From Chitinophagales bacterium (GTDB lineage Bacteria > Bacteroidota > Bacteroidia > Chitinophagales > LD1), in the NCBI GenBank assembly GCA_016787045.1, contig JAEUVA010000025.1:116946-180945 (forward strand): a DNA stretch of 64,000 nt, given 5' to 3'. A model generated the notes under the pieces. The model saw nothing but the letters and a program-made list of their open reading frames with translations, was not told the DNA's origin and did not search any database. Each line of letters begins with the position of its first letter. Positions within the stretch are counted from its first letter, which is position 1. Below are positions 15,730 to 22,979 of the stretch, in pieces. The translations under genes were made by a program, and so were the position numbers.

Positions 15730-17166
15730 ATGAAAGACAAGTTCAATGCTCGTTTAGCGCTGCTATGCTCTTGCTTGTTGCTGGCAGCCACTTTACCGGC
15801 TCAGCACCAAGAAGTACAAGAAAAACCCGGCATCTGGAAAGGAAAAGACCAAGATTCAAAAGACAGCACATCTATTCTTTACGCCTTTAAAAGCGGAAAA
15901 GTTGAAGGGCACTTTCGCTATTTTTTCAGCATAACCGACAACAATCGGGGCTTAACCGATTACTTTGCTAACGCTATTGGTGGCGGATTGCGTTATGAAA
16001 CCGGCAAATTTTATGGCTTTCAATTGGGCATTAGTGGTTTTTACATATTCAACATTGGCTCCTCTGATTTAACCAAGCGCGACAGCGCCACCAAGCAGTT
16101 TAACCGCTACGAAATTGGCTTGTTTGATATTGAAAATCCCGACAATAAAAAAGACCTTGACCGCTTAGAAGAACTATTTATTAAATATAACTATCGCAAA
16201 TCTTACATCAAGTATGGACGCCAACTCATCAACACTCCGTTCATCAATTTGCAAGATGGTCGCATGCGCCCAACCGGAATAGAGGGTTTATGGTTTGAAA
16301 TAAATGAAGTAAAACGACTGCATGTTGTAGGCGGCTGGATACATGCGGTATCGCCACGCAGCACCGTAAAATGGTTTAGCGCTGGACAATCGGTAGGTGC
16401 ATATCCTATGGGAGTAAATACTACAGGCAACCGCTCAGACTATGCGGGTAACATCAAAAGCAAAGGCGTATTTTTATTAGGTGCAAAAATTAAAGCTAGC
16501 GAATGGATGAACATTACGCTTTGGAATTTATTTTTTGAAAATGTGCAAAACTCAGTACTACTGCAAGCCGACCTCAATTTCAAACTCAAACAACATACTT
16601 CCTTACTTGGCGGCTTACAGATTATACGTCAGGATGCGGTAAATGATGGTGGCAATAAAGATCAGGGGAAAACCTACATCAACAAAGGTGCCTCTGCAAT
16701 GACTGCCGGTGTGCGTGCAGGTGTGAAATACAAAAATTTGGAAGTTACAGCTAATTACAACCACATCTTCAAATACGGACGCTACCTCATGCCACGCGAG
16801 TGGGGCAGAGACCCATTCTTTACTTTTTTGCCACGCGAACGCAACGAAGGATTTGGTAATGTTCATGCGGTAATGGGAAAGCTAAATTACAGTTTTTCTG
16901 AGCAAAGAATTAAAACATCAGTGGGTGTTGGATACTATAAACTACCAGACGTAAAAAACTATGCGCTGAACAAATATGGGCTACCATCCTACACTCAAAT
17001 AAATGTAGATGTTCGCTATGCATTTCAAGGTATCTTAATAGGTTTAGATGCTCAATTGCTGGTAGTTGCCAAATTAAACAACGGTGAGCTTTATAACGAT
17101 AAACGCTTTGAGTTCAACAAGGTAAACATGGCATTGTATAATGTGGTTTTGAATTATCATTTTTAG
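15730..17166 (+). CDS. Outer-membrane porin (OprD-like)
   Basis: 478-residue protein with a signal peptide (about 1-24) and a beta-barrel pattern of alternating residues through to a terminal Phe. Segments such as GRMRPTGIEGLWFE (about 177-190) and the MPREWGRDPFFTFLPRERNEGFGN block are like those of OprD-type porins from Bacteroidota. It probably lets small anions or sulfur compounds cross the outer membrane. It lies between the SoxB-like gene and the regulator (3 bp gap to the latter), which supports import of thiosulfate or tetrathionate, an inference. Confidence 0.8.
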   Translation: MKDKFNARLALLCSCLLLAATLPAQHQEVQEKPGIWKGKDQDSKDSTSILYAFKSGKVEGHFRYFFSITDNNRGLTDYFANAIGGGLRYETGKFYGFQLGISGFYIFNIGSSDLTKRDSATKQFNRYEIGLFDIENPDNKKDLDRLEELFIKYNYRKSYIKYGRQLINTPFINLQDGRMRPTGIEGLWFEINEVKRLHVVGGWIHAVSPRSTVKWFSAGQSVGAYPMGVNTTGNRSDYAGNIKSKGVFLLGAKIKASEWMNITLWNLFFENVQNSVLLQADLNFKLKQHTSLLGGLQIIRQDAVNDGGNKDQGKTYINKGASAMTAGVRAGVKYKNLEVTANYNHIFKYGRYLMPREWGRDPFFTFLPRERNEGFGNVHAVMGKLNYSFSEQRIKTSVGVGYYKLPDVKNYALNKYGLPSYTQINVDVRYAFQGILIGLDAQLLVVAKLNNGELYNDKRFEFNKVNMALYNVVLNYHF

Positions 17167-17169
17167 CCA

Positions 17170-17814
17170 ATGAAGAAACTCATCAACACCGCTAAGTTAG
17201 AATCCATATTTGAGAAAGAATTAGTGCAAGAGTTGTTTCAATATGGCGATGTTGTACACTTTCAAGCAGGCGATATAATTATGGACTATGGCAAGTATGT
17301 GCGCATGATGCCCATTATTTTGAGTGGTACAGTTAAGGTGCTGCGAAAAGACGATAACGGAAAAGAAATTTTGCTCTATTATTTATCTGATAACGAAAGT
17401 TGCAGCATGGCGTATGGCTGCTGCATTGCCTCCAAAAAAAGTGAGGTAAAAGCAGTAGCAGAGGACGATGGAAAGCTGCTCGCCATCCCATTTGTAAAGC
17501 TCACCGACTGGCTTTGTAAATACGATACCTGGCGCAACTATTTCTTCAACAGCTTCAACGAGCGGTTTGTGGAGTTACTCAACTCTATTGATATTATGGC
17601 ATTTGGCAACATGGATAAACGTGTACGCGAATACCTGAAAGAAAAAAGCGAACGTAGTGGCAGCAGCATCGTTAAAGTTTCTCACTATAAAATTGCTGAA
17701 GAGTTAGCCACCACACGCGTAGTTGTTTCGCGCATTCTCAAACAATTTGAAAATGATGGTTTAGTGCTGCTCTACCGCAATGAAATAAAATTGATGAAAG
17801 AATTTTATGGCTAA
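17170..17814 (+). CDS. Crp/Fnr family transcriptional regulator
   Basis: 214-residue regulator. Residues about 15-125 form a cyclic-nucleotide-binding-like sensor domain; residues about 150-212 form the Crp-type winged helix, with VSHYKIAEELATTRVVVSRIL as HTH. There is no 4Fe-4S cysteine set at the N-terminus. Cys78, vicinal Cys84-Cys85 and Cys116 lie in the sensor domain and could respond to persulfide or oxidants. It is the last gene of the island and follows the porin by 3 bp. Two identical dyads upstream of the island's units are its probable targets, implying positive autoregulation. Confidence 0.92.
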   Translation: MKKLINTAKLESIFEKELVQELFQYGDVVHFQAGDIIMDYGKYVRMMPIILSGTVKVLRKDDNGKEILLYYLSDNESCSMAYGCCIASKKSEVKAVAEDDGKLLAIPFVKLTDWLCKYDTWRNYFFNSFNERFVELLNSIDIMAFGNMDKRVREYLKEKSERSGSSIVKVSHYKIAEELATTRVVVSRILKQFENDGLVLLYRNEIKLMKEFYG

Positions 17815-17819
17815 AAAGA

Positions 17820-18479
17820 TTAGGCGGTCAGTATGTTCTCTGCCACCTGCTTGCTAATGGTTATCTTTTTTTTCTCATCGGTGCGTATCACCATGCTGCC
17901 ATCAAACTCAATTATCTCTAAAACCTCTATGGCAGTACCCAACTTAATACTCAGTGCAGAAAGGTGTTGCAAGAGTTTGGCAGAACTGTCTTTTACTCCG
18001 GTTACTTTACCTTTTGCACTTACCTTCATCTTTGAAAGTAGCACATGTTTAACAGAGTGAATTTTTCCGGTGCTGTCTGGTATGGGATCTCCATGTGGGT
18101 CAAACTTTGGGTTTCCCAAAAAATTATCTAATCGCTCTATGAGTTCCTCACTGCGAATGTGTTCCAACTGCTCGGCTAAATCATGAATTTTATCCCAGCT
18201 ATAGCCCAACTTATCTACTAAAAAAACTTCCCAAAGGCGGTGTTTGCGCACTACGGCAACCGCTCTTTTATGCCCTTCAACGGTTAACCGTACACCATAA
18301 TACTTTTCGTAAATAATCAGCTTTTTCTGCTGCAACTTTTTGAGCATGTCTGAAACAGAAGCTGCAGTAGCATTTACTTGTGCGGCTATCTCGTTTGTGG
18401 CTACACTTTTCTCTACATCTTCACTTAAATGAAAAATGGCTTTAATGTAATTTTCTTCAGTAACAGTCAACTCTGTCAT
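17820..18479 (-). CDS. DtxR/MntR-family metal-dependent transcriptional regulator
   Basis: 219-residue iron- or manganese-dependent repressor. Residues 1-65 form the winged helix, 66-145 the metal-binding and dimerisation domain with RKHRLWE (His80, Glu84) and His99, Glu103, Glu106 and His107, and 150-219 a FeoA/SH3-like domain. A target is visible in the same window: the mntH promoter at 6497-6512 has a fitting dyad. Length and domains match the longer DtxR class rather than the short B. subtilis MntR. It ends 5 bp from the Crp/Fnr gene, tail to tail, with no hairpin between. Confidence 0.92.
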   Translation of the reverse strand: MTELTVTEENYIKAIFHLSEDVEKSVATNEIAAQVNATAASVSDMLKKLQQKKLIIYEKYYGVRLTVEGHKRAVAVVRKHRLWEVFLVDKLGYSWDKIHDLAEQLEHIRSEELIERLDNFLGNPKFDPHGDPIPDSTGKIHSVKHVLLSKMKVSAKGKVTGVKDSSAKLLQHLSALSIKLGTAIEVLEIIEFDGSMVIRTDEKKKITISKQVAENILTA

Positions 18480-18571
18480 ATCAAAAACTGAATTATGGAT
18501 TAAAACACCTCAACTCTCACACCAACCCGAACCACACTGTGGCAGAGAACAACACGCTACAAAATTAAATC

Positions 18572-19453
18572 TTACTCACTCTTTGCTCCGCGCACCATTT
18601 TTTCCACCAAATCCCACTCCTCTGGGGTTACATCATCAAACAAGTTGAACTCTCCGGCACCTTGTAGCCACTCGCCACCATCTATAGTTACTACCTCACC
18701 ATTAATATATGATGAATAATCTGAAACTAAATAAGCTGCCAAATTACTTAACTCTTGATGTTCTCCTGCTCTGCGCAGCGGCACTTGTTTTACCAAATCA
18801 AACCGTTCTTTAAAGTTGCCCGGCACTAACCTATCCCATGCACCTTTAGTAGGGAAAGGTCCTGGGGCTATGGCATTCATCCGTATTCCATACTTAGCCC
18901 ATTCCACAGCCAACGAACGAGTCATAGCCAGTACTCCGGCCTTTGCACAAGCTGAGGGGACTACATAAGCAGAGCCCGTCCAGGCATAAGTAGTTACTAT
19001 ACTCAATACGGCTTTGTTGGTTTGTTTATTTTTAATCCAGTGTTTACCCAACGCCAGCGTGCAGTTATACGAACCGCGCAATACTATATCTACAATTACA
19101 TCAAATGCTTTAGGAGAAAGCCGTTCGGTAGGAGAAATAAAATTGCCGGCTGCGTTGTTGACCAATACGTCTACACCACCAAAAGTTTGCAAGGTGCTCT
19201 CCAGCATTTTTTCTACTTCCAAATAATTCCGTACATCACATTGCACCGCCAATACTTTGCCGCCTGTCTCTTGTTGCAATTCATCGGCTGTTTTTTGAAG
19301 CACTTCCAGCTTTCGGCTACTGATGACCACATTAGCCCCAAGTGTTAAAAAATATCTTGTCATTGATTTGCCAAGGCCGGTGCCTCCCCCGGTAATAATT
19401 ATTGTTTTTCCTTTAAGAGCTTCGGGCTTTAGCATGGGTTCTGTATAGTGCAT
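18572..19453 (-). CDS. SDR oxidoreductase, 2,4-dienoyl-CoA reductase-like
   Basis: 293-residue short-chain dehydrogenase. TGGGTGLG at 21-28 binds the dinucleotide; NNAAGNF at 99-105 is typical of dienoyl-CoA reductases. The usual YxxxK is replaced by SACAK (Lys171), exactly as in mitochondrial DECR1-type enzymes, where Tyr lies elsewhere. The PGPFPTKGA block (197-205) is also DECR-like. It probably reduces 2,4-dienoyl-CoA with NADPH during breakdown of unsaturated fatty acids. The neighbours do not add support. Confidence 0.87.
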   Translation of the reverse strand: MHYTEPMLKPEALKGKTIIITGGGTGLGKSMTRYFLTLGANVVISSRKLEVLQKTADELQQETGGKVLAVQCDVRNYLEVEKMLESTLQTFGGVDVLVNNAAGNFISPTERLSPKAFDVIVDIVLRGSYNCTLALGKHWIKNKQTNKAVLSIVTTYAWTGSAYVVPSACAKAGVLAMTRSLAVEWAKYGIRMNAIAPGPFPTKGAWDRLVPGNFKERFDLVKQVPLRRAGEHQELSNLAAYLVSDYSSYINGEVVTIDGGEWLQGAGEFNLFDDVTPEEWDLVEKMVRGAKSE

Positions 19454-19481
19454 ACAATATAATTTAGTGCAATAAAGTGAT

Positions 19482-19838
19482 TTAATATTGACCTGTGTTC
19501 AATAAAACTAAAGTGCAAGCAATTTCAACTTCTATATCATTTTTTAAAGCAAGTTGCATCAGTTCATCATTCTCTGTTCCCGGATTAAAAATAATTCGCC
19601 TTGGATTTAACGCAATCAATGCATTATAGTACATTATCTGATGTGTGGGATTTACATATAGTGTAACTGTGTCTACCACAATGTGCTTGGGTATGGTTTG
19701 TAAAATAGATACCCCATGTACCTCTCCATCATCTCGCCCCACTGCTATTACTTCATGGTCATGCTGACGGAGCAATTGAATGGCTTTGTAAGAGTATCGG
19801 GAAGGATGTATAGAAGCGCCAAGTACCAAGGTAACCAT
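19482..19838 (-). CDS. CoA-binding domain protein (YccU-like)
   Basis: 118-residue protein with a Rossmann-like CoA-binding domain: LVLGASIHPSRYSYKA at the N-terminus, VDTVTLYVNP in the middle and IIFNPGTEN near residue 88. This is the pattern of small YccU-type proteins related to succinyl-CoA synthetase alpha domains. It probably binds CoA or an acyl-CoA in the cytosol; a reaction is not known. A TTG at 19862 would extend it by 8 residues, but the ATG at 19838 begins directly with the conserved strand and is preferred. Confidence 0.82.
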   Translation of the reverse strand: MVTLVLGASIHPSRYSYKAIQLLRQHDHEVIAVGRDDGEVHGVSILQTIPKHIVVDTVTLYVNPTHQIMYYNALIALNPRRIIFNPGTENDELMQLALKNDIEVEIACTLVLLNTGQY

Positions 19839-19906
19839 AGGGTGTTGAAAATTGAACCGCAAAAATTACACTAATATGCAGATAAACAATACTTTAGACA
19901 CAAAAT

Positions 19907-20194
19907 ATGAAGAAGGTTTCTTATTCAACCTTTACTGTAGCGGGCATGACAGGCGATTTTTTACATACCGAAGTTTTGAAAAGTGCAGATTTGATTGCCC
20001 GCAGAAAAGATAACCTTTACCTTGCGCTTATTCTTGGTACCAATTACAACAAACTGGTGCGTATGAATGCACATACTACCGATGGTATTGAGTTAATTGA
20101 GGGAGTAATATTAGCACTTACAGATGAGTATGTAATACTCAAAGGGGGACCCAAAATACCTGTTTGCTGCATAGAAGAAATCCGCATTTACTGA
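19907..20194 (+). CDS. Small hypothetical protein, paralogue A
   Basis: 95-residue protein that I do not recognise. No signal peptide, membrane segment or metal motif is visible. The part from residue 43 on (LYLALILGTNY... to ...VILKGGPKIPVCCIEEIRIY) resembles the next gene (LYLAMLMGNNF... ...ILLKGGTHIPLEAIAYVDIES) in order and spacing. The predicted fold is short beta strands like a small barrel, possibly a nucleic-acid or protein-binding domain, which is only a guess. Two adjacent cysteines lie near residues 88-89. It is followed by its paralogue 69 bp downstream. Confidence 0.7.
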   Translation: MKKVSYSTFTVAGMTGDFLHTEVLKSADLIARRKDNLYLALILGTNYNKLVRMNAHTTDGIELIEGVILALTDEYVILKGGPKIPVCCIEEIRIY

Positions 20195-20263
20195 TTTCAT
20201 TTTACCGATAAGTAACATTTTCATAAAGTGTTCCGTACAAGATGTGGAACAAGCTATAACTTT

Positions 20264-20554
20264 ATGAACACCACAGTCAAAAAAATAGAGAAGGAACAAT
20301 TGAGGGACTGTGCCTTTCGTAAACCGGTATATCATTTTACCGATTATGAATTGCGGGAGCGAAATCGCAGATTATACTTAGCCATGCTGATGGGCAATAA
20401 CTTTCAAAGCAAAGTGAAAATTGTTTTCAATACTTTGGAAGGGTACCGAGAGGTATTTAGCACCGTGTGGGCGACTACCGAGCAATTTATTTTGCTGAAA
20501 GGGGGCACTCACATACCCTTAGAGGCCATTGCTTACGTAGATATTGAAAGTTAA
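20264..20554 (+). CDS. Small hypothetical protein, paralogue B
   Basis: 96-residue protein, unrecognised, related to the preceding gene through its C-terminal half (LYLAML, VxxxxEGYREV, ILLKGGTHIPLEAI). A GTG at 20228 would add 12 residues, but the ATG at 20264 gives a length almost equal to paralogue A and is preferred. It is rich in charged residues in its first 45 positions and has no export signal. Its stop codon overlaps the stop of the convergent E2 gene by 4 bp. The function is unknown. Confidence 0.7.
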   Translation: MNTTVKKIEKEQLRDCAFRKPVYHFTDYELRERNRRLYLAMLMGNNFQSKVKIVFNTLEGYREVFSTVWATTEQFILLKGGTHIPLEAIAYVDIES

Positions 20555-21774
20555 ATCAACACACTTACCGGGTTTTCCAAAGCGGCTTTAAGCGATTGCA
20601 AAAACTTTGCTCCTGCTGCACCATCTACTACACGGTGGTCGCTGCTGAGGGTTACTTTCATGCGGTTAGCAATTTTGATTTCCCCGTTAACCACTGCCGG
20701 CTCTTGACGTATGGCACCGATTGCTAATATACAAGCATCGGGCGGATTGATGATGGCTGTAAACTCCTCAATGCCAAACATACCCAGGTTAGATATGGTA
20801 AACGTGTTGCCTTCCATTTCTTGTGGCAAAAGTTTTTTTGCAGTTGCTTTTTGAGCTAATGATTTTGCTTCTGCTGAAATTTGCTGAACGGTTTTACCAT
20901 CGGCAAACTTGATAACCGGTACGAGCAAACCATCTTCTACAGCTACAGCCATGCCAATATGTATGTGGTCGTAGTATCGAATGGTATCGCCTAACCAACT
21001 GCAATTAACTGCGGGGTTCTGGCGAAGTGAACGTGCTACTGCTTTAATCACTATATCGTTAAACGAAATTTTTTCGGGCAATACATTATTCAACTGTGTG
21101 CGCAGCGAAACTGCATTGTCCATATTAATATCTATGGTTAGATAAAAATGTGGTGCTCCGTTTTTGCTTTCTGTCAAACGCTTGGCAATGGTCTTACGCA
21201 TTTGGCTCACCCGCATATCGCGGTGCGCTTCTTTGCCTACAAAAGCAGGCATGGCAACTGCTGAAGTTTTCTCTAAGTCTCTTTTTACTATTCTGCCGTC
21301 CTCTCCACTGCCTTTTACTTGAGATAGGTTTATCCCTTTTTCTTTCGCAATCATACGTGCAAGTGGCGATGCTTTTACTCTATCACTCGCACTGCTTTCG
21401 TTTTCTGGTTTTGAAGTTGTGTTTAGCAGTTGTGTGCTTGCAGCATCACTCACCTCTTTTTTTGCCGGGGCAGCAACTTCTTTGCTATCAGCCGGCTGAG
21501 TCTTTGGCTCGCTAAGCAGAGCCGAAAAATCTTCGCCTTCTTTTCCAACTACGGCTATCAGGTCACCTATTTTAAGCGTATCCCCTTTTTTTGCAGATAC
21601 ATGCAACACTACTCCGGCAAAGTAGCTTTCAAGCGGTAGAGTGGCCTTATCGGTTTCCACTTCAGCAATGCTATCGCCAGATTTTATCTTGTCACCTACT
21701 TTAATATTCAGCTCCGCCAAAAACCCTTCTTCCATGGTATCGGTCATTCGGCCTAATCGTATCGCTTCTGCCAT
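20551..21774 (-). CDS. pdhC: Dihydrolipoamide acetyltransferase, E2 of pyruvate dehydrogenase complex
   Basis: 407-residue E2 enzyme that moves acetyl groups from lipoamide to CoA. Residues 1-78 form one lipoyl domain with Lys43 in ETDKATLPLES; a Pro/Ala/Ser-rich linker follows; residues about 133-167 are the E1/E3-binding domain (ASPLARMIAKEKGI); the catalytic domain ends with SSDHRVVDG (His380, Asp384). A branched-chain or 2-oxoglutarate E2 cannot be excluded, but the ISNLGMFGIEEFTAIINPP region is typical for pyruvate E2. No E1 or E3 genes are in the window. Confidence 0.92.
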   Translation of the reverse strand: MAEAIRLGRMTDTMEEGFLAELNIKVGDKIKSGDSIAEVETDKATLPLESYFAGVVLHVSAKKGDTLKIGDLIAVVGKEGEDFSALLSEPKTQPADSKEVAAPAKKEVSDAASTQLLNTTSKPENESSASDRVKASPLARMIAKEKGINLSQVKGSGEDGRIVKRDLEKTSAVAMPAFVGKEAHRDMRVSQMRKTIAKRLTESKNGAPHFYLTIDINMDNAVSLRTQLNNVLPEKISFNDIVIKAVARSLRQNPAVNCSWLGDTIRYYDHIHIGMAVAVEDGLLVPVIKFADGKTVQQISAEAKSLAQKATAKKLLPQEMEGNTFTISNLGMFGIEEFTAIINPPDACILAIGAIRQEPAVVNGEIKIANRMKVTLSSDHRVVDGAAGAKFLQSLKAALENPVSVLI

Positions 21775-21802
21775 AAGTATTTTTTCTGCGGCTAATTTAT
21801 GG

Positions 21803-22549
21803 TTAAAACCAAAACACCCAACCCATTGCTTTAATGAGTGTAAATATTCCGGTGAAGAAGATTACTACCAACACAATTTTCTTGAATCGGTCCTCAGAAA
21901 CATGCTCTAACAACAATTTGCCGGAGTATGTACCCAAAATACTTGCTACCAGCAACACGGGTAGTACATACATATCATGCCGGTGTACATATCCGTTGTA
22001 CCAGTACACTATAGCTCGGCTAAAATCGACTCCAAAATCTATAAAGGCAGATGTAGCCACAAAAGCATCTTTTGTTAACCCAAAAGCTGAGAGGGTAATA
22101 CCTCTGATTGCACCTCCGGTACCCACCAACCCGGCAACAAAACCGGATATTGCTCCACCGGTTATTGCATTCACATTATTGGCATTGAGCCGTAAGCCGG
22201 GGTACACATACAGCACCACGCTGATAACCACTAAAAATATTGCGAGTGCAATGGTAAGCCAATGCGTATCTATGCGGCTACTCAACCAGGCACCTAAAAT
22301 CACAAAAAGTACAGCCGGAATACCTAAGAAAATGAGCAGTTGCTTGTTTATCCCCTTTCTAAACAAAGCAATTTTTGAAGTATTACTAAATACATGAAAC
22401 AATGCAGTAATGCCCAACACGCTATGAAAATCAAAAAACATTCCGGCAATAGGAACAAAAAAAACAGATGACCCAAAGCCACCTATAGTCCCCAATACTT
22501 CTGCCACAAATGCCAATAGCCCAAACGCTATAAGTTGTTGCGTTTCCAT
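21803..22549 (-). CDS. TauE/SafE family permease, second copy
   Basis: 248-residue inner-membrane protein with about seven or eight hydrophobic segments and the family repeats: EVLGTIGGFGSSVFFVPIAG near residue 17 and GAISGFVAGLVGTGGAIRG near 130. It is only distantly like the permease at 8830; the glycine motifs differ. It may export sulfite, sulfoacetate or another organic anion. It shares an intergenic region containing a 10-bp inverted repeat with the divergent acyl carrier protein gene. It has no link to the sulfur island other than the family. Confidence 0.87.
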   Translation of the reverse strand: METQQLIAFGLLAFVAEVLGTIGGFGSSVFFVPIAGMFFDFHSVLGITALFHVFSNTSKIALFRKGINKQLLIFLGIPAVLFVILGAWLSSRIDTHWLTIALAIFLVVISVVLYVYPGLRLNANNVNAITGGAISGFVAGLVGTGGAIRGITLSAFGLTKDAFVATSAFIDFGVDFSRAIVYWYNGYVHRHDMYVLPVLLVASILGTYSGKLLLEHVSEDRFKKIVLVVIFFTGIFTLIKAMGWVFWF

Positions 22550-22562
22550 GATGGGCTAAATA

Positions 22563-22602
22563 TCCACCATTATTTACCAATACATAATGCACTAATGGTG
22601 GA
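22563..22602. repeat. 10-bp perfect inverted repeat between TauE/SafE and ACP genes
   Basis: TCCACCATTA (22563-22572) and TAATGGTGGA (22593-22602) are exact complements separated by 20 bp. They lie in the middle of a divergent promoter region. The arms could be two operator half-sites or a hairpin in an RNA leader. Confidence 0.6.
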
Positions 22603-22658
22603 AAGAAAAGTTTGTGAGCAATACACTACCTCGCTTTATTTGAAATAAATGTTAGTAC

Positions 22659-22886
22659 ATGTTGTTAGAAGAGTTTGTCTATAAATTCAGCAATTGCTTT
22701 CACCTTACCGATCCGCTGGATATAAAATCAGATACCTATTTCAGAAATCTGGAAGAATGGGGAAGCATGATGGCATTGATTATCATAGCTATGATAGATG
22801 AAGATTATGGCAAAACTATTACAGCCGATGATTTGAAGCGTGCGAATACCGTTGGTGAATTGTTTGAAATTGTAAAATCGAAGTAG
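22659..22886 (+). CDS. Acyl carrier protein, stand-alone
   Basis: 75-residue acyl carrier protein-like polypeptide. The segment LEEWGSMMALIIIAMID holds Ser36 as the probable 4'-phosphopantetheine site (usual context DSL; here GSM). The third helix TITADDLKRANTVGELFEIV is typical. Acidic, no export signal. No fatty-acid or polyketide synthase gene is adjacent, so it is an orphan carrier. It could serve a specialised acyl or aminoacyl transfer; the GSM variant hints it is not the housekeeping AcpP. Its end is followed by a strong terminator. Confidence 0.82.
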   Translation: MLLEEFVYKFSNCFHLTDPLDIKSDTYFRNLEEWGSMMALIIIAMIDEDYGKTITADDLKRANTVGELFEIVKSK

Positions 22887-22894
22887 CCCAATAA

Positions 22895-22927
22895 CAAAAA
22901 ACCCGGGCTGAGAACCCGGGATTTTTT
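22895..22927. terminator. Bidirectional rho-independent terminator between ACP and ftsZ
   Basis: CCCGGG (22902-22907), loop CTGAGAA, CCCGGG (22915-22920), with an A-run before and a T-run after the stem. The convergent ACP and ftsZ genes end on either side, so it can stop transcription in both directions. Confidence 0.88.
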
Positions 22928-22979
22928 GGACACACTAACAAAAGGAGAGAAAGCTGATTGCCTACGGCAATTTTATTTT

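Noticed and set aside
7347..17814. Sulfur island as a recent mobile element
   Set aside because: No integrase, transposase, tRNA junction or flanking direct repeat is visible, and base composition looks like the neighbours by eye.
20551..20554. Possible misassembly at overlapping stop codons
   Set aside because: A 4-bp convergent overlap is normal in compact bacterial genomes.
21834..22397. 187-residue frame opposite the second TauE/SafE gene
   Set aside because: Antisense to a membrane protein with clear family motifs; no motif of its own.
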